From Actinomycetota bacterium (GTDB lineage Bacteria > Actinomycetota > Actinomycetes > Nanopelagicales > Nanopelagicaceae), in contig CANGCW010000080.1 of NCBI GenBank assembly GCA_947452525.1, forward strand, positions 1 through 5,027: a stretch of 5,027 nt of DNA, written 5' to 3'. Below are positions 1 through 5,027 of the stretch, piece by piece (positions within the stretch are counted from its first letter, which is position 1; each line of letters starts with the position of its first letter). The notes beneath the pieces were generated by a model. That model ran no database searches and was not told where the DNA came from. It was given only the letters and a program-made list of their open reading frames with translations. Made by a program: the position numbers and the translations under genes.

Positions 1-1039
1 GCTCTCAACCATTACCAATCTGGTGCTGGCGCTCATCGTCACCATTATCTTGGGTGCATTTGCTGGACTGAGCTGGGTTACCGGATTTACGATGTTGGGT
101 CTTGAAGTTGAAGATGAGATGCGCGGACGAATCTTCGCTTTCGTCCAATCACTGATTCGCATAAGCCTGGTAATGGTTTTAGCGATCTCCCCAGTGGTCG
201 CCGCAGCGATTGGTCGTCACTCATTCCATTACAGCGATTACACCGTTACATATAACGGCGCTGCATTTACACTGCTATTGGCCGGCATTATTGGCACCGT
301 CGTTGGTGTCATTAGTTACCATCGAATGAAAGATCGTCCTTCCATTTCATTGTGGTCAGATATTCGCAATGCCTTCCGCGGTGAGCTAGGCGGAATCACG
401 GGTGCATCGCACGCAGGAATCTTTATCTCCTTTGAAGGAGGAGAGGGTTCTGGAAAATCAACACAGACAAAGATGCTCGGTGAATATCTCGAGAGCATCG
501 GCGAGAAAGTTGTTCTTACTCGCGAACCAGGTGGCAGCCCCATTGGAGTTCAACTCCGCCAGATTCTCTTAGCAAATGAGACCGGGGTAATTAGTCCACG
601 CGCCGAAGCGTTGATGTATGCAGCAGATCGCGCACACCACGTCTTCGCAGTCATACGCCCAGCACTTGAACGTGGTGAAGTTGTCATTACCGATCGTTAT
701 CTCGATTCGTCTATTGCATATCAAGGTGCGGGTCGCGTTCTCCAACCAGCTGAAGTCGCTCGTATCTCACGTTGGGCGACGGAGAGCCTCACGCCAACAC
801 TTACCTTCATCATGGATATTCCGGCAGAGATTGGCCTCGGACGACTAGATTCGCAAGATCGCCTTGAATCGGAGCCGCTCGCATTCCATGAACGAGTACG
901 CCGCGAATTTCTTAACCTCGCAAATATTGATCCTGAACGATATGCAGTAATTGATGCAACACAGAGCGTGGAAGCAATCCATGCTCAGATTAAAGAGCGA
1001 GTAGACCTCCTGCCGTTATTGAAGAAGAATCAGAAGTAA
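1..1039 (+). CDS. tmk: MFS-like membrane domain fused to thymidylate kinase (dTMP kinase), 5'-partial
   Basis: The kinase phosphorylates dTMP to dTDP with ATP, the step that commits thymidylate to dTTP synthesis. The frame is open from the left edge, so the gene starts outside the window; the GTG at 23 is simply internal. Counting residues from that GTG, hydrophobic segments at about 1-20, 45-63 and 79-99, with a DEMRGR loop at 32-37, resemble the last helices of a major facilitator transporter. After a linker (about 101-130) the kinase domain begins: P-loop GGEGSGKST at 139-147, REPGG at 167-171, DRY at 224-226 and a LID-like stretch with DRLE at 279-282. The P-loop has no arginine, as in bacterial type II enzymes. 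No credible start with a ribosome site separates the domains, so I read this as a true fusion, a form known in actinomycetes. The transporter part may be only a membrane anchor. The kinase call is firm; the MFS call is moderate because only its end is visible. Confidence 0.93.
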   Translation, partial: LSTITNLVLALIVTIILGAFAGLSWVTGFTMLGLEVEDEMRGRIFAFVQSLIRISLVMVLAISPVVAAAIGRHSFHYSDYTVTYNGAAFTLLLAGIIGTVVGVISYHRMKDRPSISLWSDIRNAFRGELGGITGASHAGIFISFEGGEGSGKSTQTKMLGEYLESIGEKVVLTREPGGSPIGVQLRQILLANETGVISPRAEALMYAADRAHHVFAVIRPALERGEVVITDRYLDSSIAYQGAGRVLQPAEVARISRWATESLTPTLTFIMDIPAEIGLGRLDSQDRLESEPLAFHERVRREFLNLANIDPERYAVIDATQSVEAIHAQIKERVDLLPLLKKNQK

Positions 1040-1041
1040 GT

Positions 1042-2187
1042 ATGGATATCTTCGACTCTCTCATTGATCAGGATGAGACAGTTGCAATCCTCCGGGCAGC
1101 GGTTGTTGCGGCGAGCAACGATGAGGATGAATCACAAGATATGACTCACGCCTGGCTCTTTACGGGTCCACCAGGTTCAGGACGAAGTAATGCAGCACTC
1201 GCCTTTGCAGCCGCACTCGTCTGCTCCAAGGGCGGATGTGGTGCATGCGTTGATTGCCGAACCGCGCAGAACGGTGCGCATGCCGATGTGGAGCTACTCC
1301 GTACTGAAGGGCTCTCCATCAAGATTGATGAGGTCCGCGAGCTGCTTACCCGGGCTTCATGGTCAGCCTCGGTCGCTAAATATCGCATTATCGTGATGGA
1401 GGATGCCGATCGCCTTACGGAGTCAGCAGCTAACGCCCTTCTTAAGGCGATTGAGGAGCCATCCGGGCGCACCATCTGGTTGCTCTGTGCCCCAACGCTG
1501 AGCGATGTCCTTCCCACAATCCGATCACGTACCCGCAACCTTCTCCTTCGTACCCCATCGGTTTCTGCGGTCAGCGCCCTACTTCAACGCGAAGGTGCAT
1601 CAGCGCACCAGGCAGAGTTTGCAGCACGCGCATCACAAGGCCATATCGGTCGTGCACGTTATCTAGTGAATAGTGAGACTGCGCGAAATCTCCGAAGTGA
1701 TGCAGTGAAGTTAGCAGTAACAATTTCGGATATCGCGAGCGCTTTCAACGCGGCGGGAAAACTTGTTGACTCCGCAAAGGAACAAGCGACCCTCGACGCT
1801 GAAGAGAAGAACGAGCGAGAGCTGAAGGCGCTGAAAGAGGCGTGGGGACAGCAAGGATCAAAACTTTCAGCTGGTGGAAGCAAAGCAGTTAAAGAACTGG
1901 AGAAAGAACAGAAGTCGCGTCAGACACGTATGGTTCGCGATTATCTCGACCGCGCACTCCTTGATATCGCAACTTTTTATCGCGATGTTCTCCTTGTGCA
2001 GAGCGGTTCGACAGATGAGCTGATTAATATTGACATGATTGATTGGATCAATAAGTACGCCCAACATACGACGGCAGAGTCCACGCTCGGTCGGATGGAG
2101 GCAATCCTTAAAGCACGTAAGAATCTTGGTTTTAACGCCGCGCCTCTCCTCACCCTTGAGGCGATGATGGTCTCGCTCGCGCCATGA
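1042..2187 (+). CDS. holB: DNA polymerase III subunit delta' (clamp loader)
   Basis: Delta' is part of the clamp loader that opens and places the beta sliding clamp at primed DNA. The 381-residue protein has a DnaX-like AAA+ layout. The Walker A position reads GPPGSGRSN at residues 42-50, with Arg48 where an active ATPase has Lys. Four cysteines at 61, 66, 69 and 72 form a zinc module. A Walker-B-like segment ends in EDAD (120-123) and runs into LTESAANALLKAIEEP, typical of gamma/tau and delta'. SRT at 162-164 takes the place of the SRC motif, whose arginine serves as arginine finger in delta'. The changed Walker A fits delta', which does not hydrolyse ATP, and argues against DnaX. A Lys/Glu-rich, probably helical stretch (about 244-297) precedes the C-terminal collar domain; I recall similar insertions in actinobacterial delta'. 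The ATG lies 2 nt after the tmk stop, with a weak AGAAG site 5 nt upstream, so the two genes are probably co-transcribed. Confidence 0.93.
   Translation: MDIFDSLIDQDETVAILRAAVVAASNDEDESQDMTHAWLFTGPPGSGRSNAALAFAAALVCSKGGCGACVDCRTAQNGAHADVELLRTEGLSIKIDEVRELLTRASWSASVAKYRIIVMEDADRLTESAANALLKAIEEPSGRTIWLLCAPTLSDVLPTIRSRTRNLLLRTPSVSAVSALLQREGASAHQAEFAARASQGHIGRARYLVNSETARNLRSDAVKLAVTISDIASAFNAAGKLVDSAKEQATLDAEEKNERELKALKEAWGQQGSKLSAGGSKAVKELEKEQKSRQTRMVRDYLDRALLDIATFYRDVLLVQSGSTDELINIDMIDWINKYAQHTTAESTLGRMEAILKARKNLGFNAAPLLTLEAMMVSLAP
2184..2187 (+). promoter_or_regulatory. ATGA stop/start overlap between holB and the hydrolase gene
   Basis: The ATG at 2184-2186 overlaps the holB TGA at 2185-2187. 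The nearest purine-rich GAGG (2158-2161) is 22 nt from the start, too far to act as a normal ribosome site. Re-initiation by ribosomes finishing holB is the simplest explanation. A second in-frame ATG at 2187 would shorten the protein by one residue only. Confidence 0.7.
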
Positions 2188-3656
2188 TGAGTCAACGCTT
2201 CATCAAGAGAGTTGCCATTGGAATAGTCTTCACATTCCTGCTCTTCTTTCTTGTCTCCGCTAAATCACATGCAGCAACGACGTTAAGCACATACGAAAAT
2301 CAGCGGATTGCCTGGAGTAATTGCTCCGATGGATTTCAATGTGGAACGTTCACTGTTCCGGTTGATTACGCGAATGTCACAGCGGATCACTTCACACTCC
2401 GCGTATTGCGCCGCCCCACATCAAACTCAGCGCGCATCGGTACCCTCTTTGTAAATCCAGGTGGTCCCGGGGCATCAGCTATGGAATATGCAGCAGCAGC
2501 AACATCTATTGTGAGTAAGGCAATCTACGAGAAGTTCGATATTTTGGGCTTTGATGAGCGTGGAGTTGGCCAATCTGAGCCAATCCGTTGCCTCTCCGAT
2601 AAGGCAGAAGATGCGCTCCTTGCGGGTGATGGAACGGTAAATTCAAAGGCAGAACTCGCCGCGCTTGTCGCATCATCCAAGTCGCTAGCGAATGCATGTG
2701 CGAAGGCGACGGGATCGCGCCTCGGACATTACTCAACACTCGAATCAGCAAAAGATATGGAGTTGCTCCGAACCATTCTCGGCGAGAAGAAGTTGTACTT
2801 CTTGGGTAAGAGTTATGGAACATTCTTAGGAACACTCTATGCAGCGCTCTACCCTACAAAGGTTGGACGAATGGTGCTCGATGGCGCCATGGATCCGAAG
2901 GAGTCAGTCCGTAATCAAGCGCTCTATCAGGCAAAGGGCTTTGAGATTGCACTCGATGCATATCTGAAGGCAAATAAAGAATTTACAAAATCTGCCATCG
3001 ATAAATTCTTAACAGCACTTCGTAAGAAGCCGATGGCGGCAGGTAATGGTCGCTACCTCACAGAGAGTTATGCAATCACCGGTATCGCCAGCACGCTTTA
3101 CGACAACGGCACTGGCTGGCCCGATCTCACAAGTGCTCTCCGTGGGGCTATCAAGCGGAAGAATCCCACCGAGTTACTCGCTCTCTCTGATGGTTATTAT
3201 CAGAGATCGAGCAATGGAAGATATGAGAGTAATCAGAACGATATCTCTGAGATTATTTCGTGTTTAGATTTTGTCGATAGTAGAACTCCTGAGCAGATGT
3301 ATGCAGACCGTACCTACTTTGCAAAAGTAGCCCCCACATTCGGCCCTTACCTGGCATTTAGTTCTCTCTCATGCCGCTACTGGAAGGCGAAGCCGCAGGT
3401 TCTTAAGGATTATTCATCGCTCGCGACCGTGCCACCGATTCTCGTCATCGGCGTCACGCGGGACCCAGCGACCCCGTACCGATGGGCGGAGAGCCTCCAC
3501 GCCGACTTCACCCGCTCCACCCTCCTCACCTACGATGGCGATGGCCATACCGGCCACAACCGTGGAAACTCCTGTATCGACTCTGCCGTTGACGCATATC
3601 TTCTCGCCAGCACCCTTCCCGCAGGCGGAAGTGGTAAAAAGCAGTGCTCCGCATAG
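2184..3656 (+). CDS. Secreted alpha/beta hydrolase, tripeptidyl-aminopeptidase (TAP)-like, peptidase S33 type
   Basis: This looks like an exported serine hydrolase of the Streptomyces Tap/SlpD/SlpE type, which release short peptides from protein N-termini; the actual substrate cannot be read from the sequence. The N-terminus is a signal peptide: basic residues (R5, K8, R9), a hydrophobic core at 10-24, and a probable cleavage site after SHA at about residue 30. The 490-residue length fits the family. The oxyanion-hole loop is NPGGPGAS (91-98). The nucleophile elbow is GKSYGT with Ser210. Asp427 (in TRDPATP) and His455 (in DGDGHTGH) complete the triad, the last two in a TAP-like C-terminal region. 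The mature part has eight cysteines (47, 53, 136, 172, 360, 397, 464, 488), consistent with disulfides outside the cell. The start overlaps the holB stop by ATGA and no Shine-Dalgarno site is close, so translational coupling is likely; ATG at 2187 is an alternative. GC content rises sharply over 3421-3540. Confidence 0.88.
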   Translation: MMSQRFIKRVAIGIVFTFLLFFLVSAKSHAATTLSTYENQRIAWSNCSDGFQCGTFTVPVDYANVTADHFTLRVLRRPTSNSARIGTLFVNPGGPGASAMEYAAAATSIVSKAIYEKFDILGFDERGVGQSEPIRCLSDKAEDALLAGDGTVNSKAELAALVASSKSLANACAKATGSRLGHYSTLESAKDMELLRTILGEKKLYFLGKSYGTFLGTLYAALYPTKVGRMVLDGAMDPKESVRNQALYQAKGFEIALDAYLKANKEFTKSAIDKFLTALRKKPMAAGNGRYLTESYAITGIASTLYDNGTGWPDLTSALRGAIKRKNPTELLALSDGYYQRSSNGRYESNQNDISEIISCLDFVDSRTPEQMYADRTYFAKVAPTFGPYLAFSSLSCRYWKAKPQVLKDYSSLATVPPILVIGVTRDPATPYRWAESLHADFTRSTLLTYDGDGHTGHNRGNSCIDSAVDAYLLASTLPAGGSGKKQCSA

Positions 3657-3675
3657 GGCATTATTTCCCTATGCG
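3650..3675 (+). repeat. Perfect inverted repeat spanning the hydrolase stop and the VOC start
   Basis: CGCATAGGG at 3650-3658 is exactly complementary to CCCTATGCG at 3667-3675, with the 8-nt loop CATTATTT (3659-3666). In RNA this is a 9-bp stem. The left arm contains the hydrolase stop codon (TAG, 3654-3656) and the only purine-rich ribosome-site candidate (AGGG). The right arm contains the ATG at 3671-3673. No T-tract follows, so it does not look like an intrinsic terminator. The pairing is directly visible; a role in gating VOC translation is inference. Confidence 0.75.
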
Positions 3676-4315
3676 TTTAGATCACGTCTCCTATGTCGCT
3701 AGCCACGATCAGATCTCTGATGTAGTCCAGAGAATCGGATCCCAGATCGGCACAGCGTTCCAAGATGGTGGAATCCACCCTCGCTTCGGTACTCGTAACT
3801 TCACAGCGCCACTTCTTAACGGCCAATACATTGAAGTTGTCTGCCCACTCGATCACCCTGCTGCTGAATCAACCCCGTGGGGCAAGGCAGTAACAAAGAA
3901 GGCGAATGAGGGCGGCGGATGGCTCACCTGGGTCTTCTCAACAGAGGACATCACGCCTATCGCAACAAAGTTTGATCGTCCTGCAGTCGACGGACATCGC
4001 AAGCGCCCAGATGGCACAGAGCTTGAGTGGAAGCAGATCGGCGTAAAGGAGATTGCAGAATCTCCAGATCTCCCATTCTTTATCCAGTGGCTCACACCAT
4101 CACATCCATCACAAGATGGAAAGGCTGCGGCGAAGATCGAGAAGATCGAGATCTCAACAAACGATCAACTCGGACACTCATGGTTTAAAGATGAGATTGA
4201 TTCAGCGCTTACCGGCGTTGAGACTGAGTATGTAGATCCTGCAACAAATGATGGCGAGAGCGGAATCGTTGCCGTCTCATTTGTTGTCAACGGAGGTCGC
4301 GTCAACATCAGTTAA
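3671..4315 (+). CDS. VOC superfamily (glyoxalase-like domain) protein, function unknown
   Basis: The protein has 214 residues and two halves that fit paired VOC modules of beta-alpha-beta-beta-beta type. The first opens with LDHVSYV (residues 3-9), followed by HPRFGTRNFTAPL (36-48) and GQYIEVV (51-57). The second opens with KIEKIEIS (155-162) and closes with VAVSFVVNGGRVNI (200-213). His5 and Glu55 sit where metal ligands occur in many VOC enzymes, but I cannot tell whether metal is bound. The pattern is closest to the Glyoxalase_3-like group, whose members mostly lack a known reaction, so I give no substrate. I chose the ATG at 3671 because LDHVSY is the usual VOC N-terminus; a GTG at 3644 would add nine residues inside the hydrolase gene without any family match. 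No signal peptide is seen, so it should be cytoplasmic. It begins 14 nt after the hydrolase stop, with its start codon inside an inverted repeat. Confidence 0.8.
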   Translation: MRLDHVSYVASHDQISDVVQRIGSQIGTAFQDGGIHPRFGTRNFTAPLLNGQYIEVVCPLDHPAAESTPWGKAVTKKANEGGGWLTWVFSTEDITPIATKFDRPAVDGHRKRPDGTELEWKQIGVKEIAESPDLPFFIQWLTPSHPSQDGKAAAKIEKIEISTNDQLGHSWFKDEIDSALTGVETEYVDPATNDGESGIVAVSFVVNGGRVNIS

Positions 4316-4335
4316 TGATGTGAAGCGACCAACTC

Positions 4336-4410
4336 GCCTCAGTGGCTCAGTGGTAGAGCAGCCCACTCGTAATGGGCAGGTCGCCGGTTCAATCCCGGCC
4401 TGAGGCTCCA
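4336..4410 (+). tRNA. tRNA-Thr, anticodon CGT
   Basis: A full cloverleaf can be folded by eye. The acceptor stem pairs GCCTCAG (4336-4342) with CTGAGGC (4400-4406), followed by discriminator T at 4407 and encoded CCA at 4408-4410. The D arm pairs GCTC (4345-4348) with GAGC (4356-4359) around AGTGGTA. The anticodon arm pairs GCCCA (4361-4365) with TGGGC (4373-4377) around CTCGTAA, giving anticodon CGT at 4368-4370, which reads ACG (threonine). The T arm pairs GCCGG (4383-4387) with CCGGC (4395-4399) around TTCAATC. All stems are perfect. It lies 20 nt after the VOC stop and about 20-26 nt before the gmd start, on the same strand. Confidence 0.97.
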
Positions 4411-4423
4411 AGAAAAGAAGAGC

Positions 4424-4429
4424 GAGGAG
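4424..4429 (+). promoter_or_regulatory. Ribosome binding site GAGGAG that decides the gmd start
   Basis: GAGGAG matches the anti-Shine-Dalgarno sequence well. It ends only 1 nt before the ATG at 4431, which is too close, but 7 nt before the in-frame GTG at 4437, which is ideal. This favours GTG 4437 as the start codon. A weaker AAGAAG at 4415-4420 could serve ATG 4431 at a 10-nt spacing. Confidence 0.6.
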
Positions 4430-4436
4430 AATGACA

Positions 4437-5027
4437 GTGAGTTCCAAAAAGAGCGCGCTCATTACAGGTATCTCCGGTCAAGATGGAATGCATCTTGCGA
4501 AGTTACTGCTCGAGAAGAATTACACCGTCTATGGAATGGTCAATGGACAACGCAATGATCAATCTGATCATGTCCTTGCAGAATTTCCTGATGTACAACT
4601 TCTTCGCGGTGACCTTGCCGATTCAAGTAGCCTCGCATCAATCCTCCATCAGACAAAGCCAGATGAGATCTATAACCTCGCGGCGATCTCCTTCGTCGGT
4701 CTCTCCTTTCAACAGCCTGAGTTGACGGCAAATATCACCGGCCTTGGCGCGCTTCGTCTCCTTGAGGCAGCGCGTCTAACGGGAGTTTCTGAGAAGACAA
4801 AGATTTATCAGGCATCAAGCTCTGAGATGTTTGGTCGAGTCCGCCAGACGCCACAGACTGAAGAGACGCCTTTCCATCCACGCTCTCCTTATGGAGTTGC
4901 AAAGACTTTCGCACATTACGCATCTGTGAATTATCGCGAGGCCTACAACATGTTCGTTGCCTGCGGAATTCTCTTCAATCACGAAGGTGAACGCCGCGGA
5001 CATGAGTTTGTTACTCGCAAGATCACA
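4437..5027 (+). CDS. gmd: GDP-mannose 4,6-dehydratase, 3'-partial
   Basis: This NADP-dependent short-chain (extended SDR) enzyme turns GDP-mannose into GDP-4-keto-6-deoxymannose, the precursor of GDP-fucose, GDP-rhamnose and related sugars of surface glycans. The frame stays open to the right edge, so roughly 197 N-terminal residues are seen and the rest is outside. Numbering from the alternative ATG at 4431: dinucleotide-binding motif TGISGQDG (12-19), NLAA (82-85), ASSSEMFG (128-135), SPYGVAK with Tyr154 and Lys158 (152-158), VNYREAY (166-172), GILFNHE (179-185) and FVTRKIT (193-199). These blocks are characteristic of GMD rather than UDP-sugar epimerases. By alignment to the E. coli enzyme the catalytic set is Ser130 (Thr there), Glu132, Tyr154 and Lys158. 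GTG 4437 is preferred because of its ribosome-site spacing. No space for a promoter exists between the tRNA and this gene, so it is probably transcribed through the tRNA or from further upstream. Confidence 0.93.
   Translation, partial: MSSKKSALITGISGQDGMHLAKLLLEKNYTVYGMVNGQRNDQSDHVLAEFPDVQLLRGDLADSSSLASILHQTKPDEIYNLAAISFVGLSFQQPELTANITGLGALRLLEAARLTGVSEKTKIYQASSSEMFGRVRQTPQTEETPFHPRSPYGVAKTFAHYASVNYREAYNMFVACGILFNHEGERRGHEFVTRKIT

Noticed and set aside
350..352. TTG codon as separate start of a soluble thymidylate kinase
   Set aside because: It is in frame and about 30 residues before the P-loop, but has no ribosome site upstream and lies in a continuous open frame from the membrane part.
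435..443. AAGGAGGAG, a near-perfect Shine-Dalgarno sequence inside tmk, as a start signal for a separate kinase
   Set aside because: No ATG, GTG or TTG follows at a usable distance, and the bases encode the conserved P-loop (EGGEG), which explains them fully.
1165..1191. Damaged Walker A in holB as a sign of a pseudogene
   Set aside because: Arg in place of Lys is normal for delta', which does not hydrolyse ATP; the frame is intact along the usual length.
3644..3670. GTG at 3644 as VOC start, overlapping the hydrolase gene
   Set aside because: The nine added residues do not match a VOC N-terminus, whereas ATG 3671 begins right before the typical LDHVSY.
4131..4150. Tandem AAGATCGAG repeat in the VOC gene
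   Set aside because: Only two 9-bp copies, in frame and encoding KIEKIE at the start of the second module; ordinary coding sequence.
4284..4316. TTGTCA (4284-4289) and GTTAAT (4311-4316) as promoter of the tRNA
   Set aside because: The spacing of 21 nt is too long and the -10 matches only 4 of 6; both lie mostly in the end of the VOC gene. A promoter may exist, but I cannot support this one.
4277..4462. Minus-strand open frame across the tRNA
   Set aside because: It covers the tRNA-Thr in antisense and parts of the VOC and gmd genes; its peptide is a typical tRNA read-through artefact.

Overview
The window reads as a compact chromosomal segment of an actinomycete-type bacterium. Four points support this. 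A thymidylate kinase is fused behind a membrane-transporter-like domain. The DNA polymerase III delta' subunit has the zinc-binding cysteines and the long charged insertion I associate with actinobacterial versions. A secreted tripeptidyl-aminopeptidase-like hydrolase follows directly. Base composition is moderate rather than the high GC of most soil actinomycetes, and intergenic gaps are very short. I therefore lean towards a streamlined, possibly freshwater, lineage (Nanopelagicales-like), but that placement is an inference.

All recognisable genes lie on the + strand. Positions 1-1039 hold the 3' part of the MFS-like/Tmk fusion gene, which begins outside the window. holB (1042-2187) follows after 2 nt. 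The alpha/beta hydrolase (2184-3656) overlaps the holB stop codon by an ATGA junction. A two-module VOC (glyoxalase-like) protein (3671-4315) follows after 14 nt. A tRNA-Thr with anticodon CGT and encoded CCA (4336-4410) comes 20 nt later. The 5' part of a GDP-mannose 4,6-dehydratase gene (from about 4437) then runs off the right edge. No stretch over 300 bases lacks a gene, and I saw no convincing terminator or CRISPR, IS or phage feature.

The left half is a replication and nucleotide-supply block: Tmk makes dTDP, and delta' is part of the clamp loader. It is translationally chained to an exported hydrolase. The right edge begins nucleotide-sugar synthesis (GDP-mannose to GDP-4-keto-6-deoxymannose), which usually belongs to a cell-surface glycan cluster, and the tRNA marks the change of function.

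The most interesting structures are small. A perfect 9-bp inverted repeat contains both the hydrolase stop codon and the VOC start codon. The gmd start sits so close behind the tRNA that tRNA 3' processing may create the gmd mRNA 5' end. I found no clearly new defence or mobile system.
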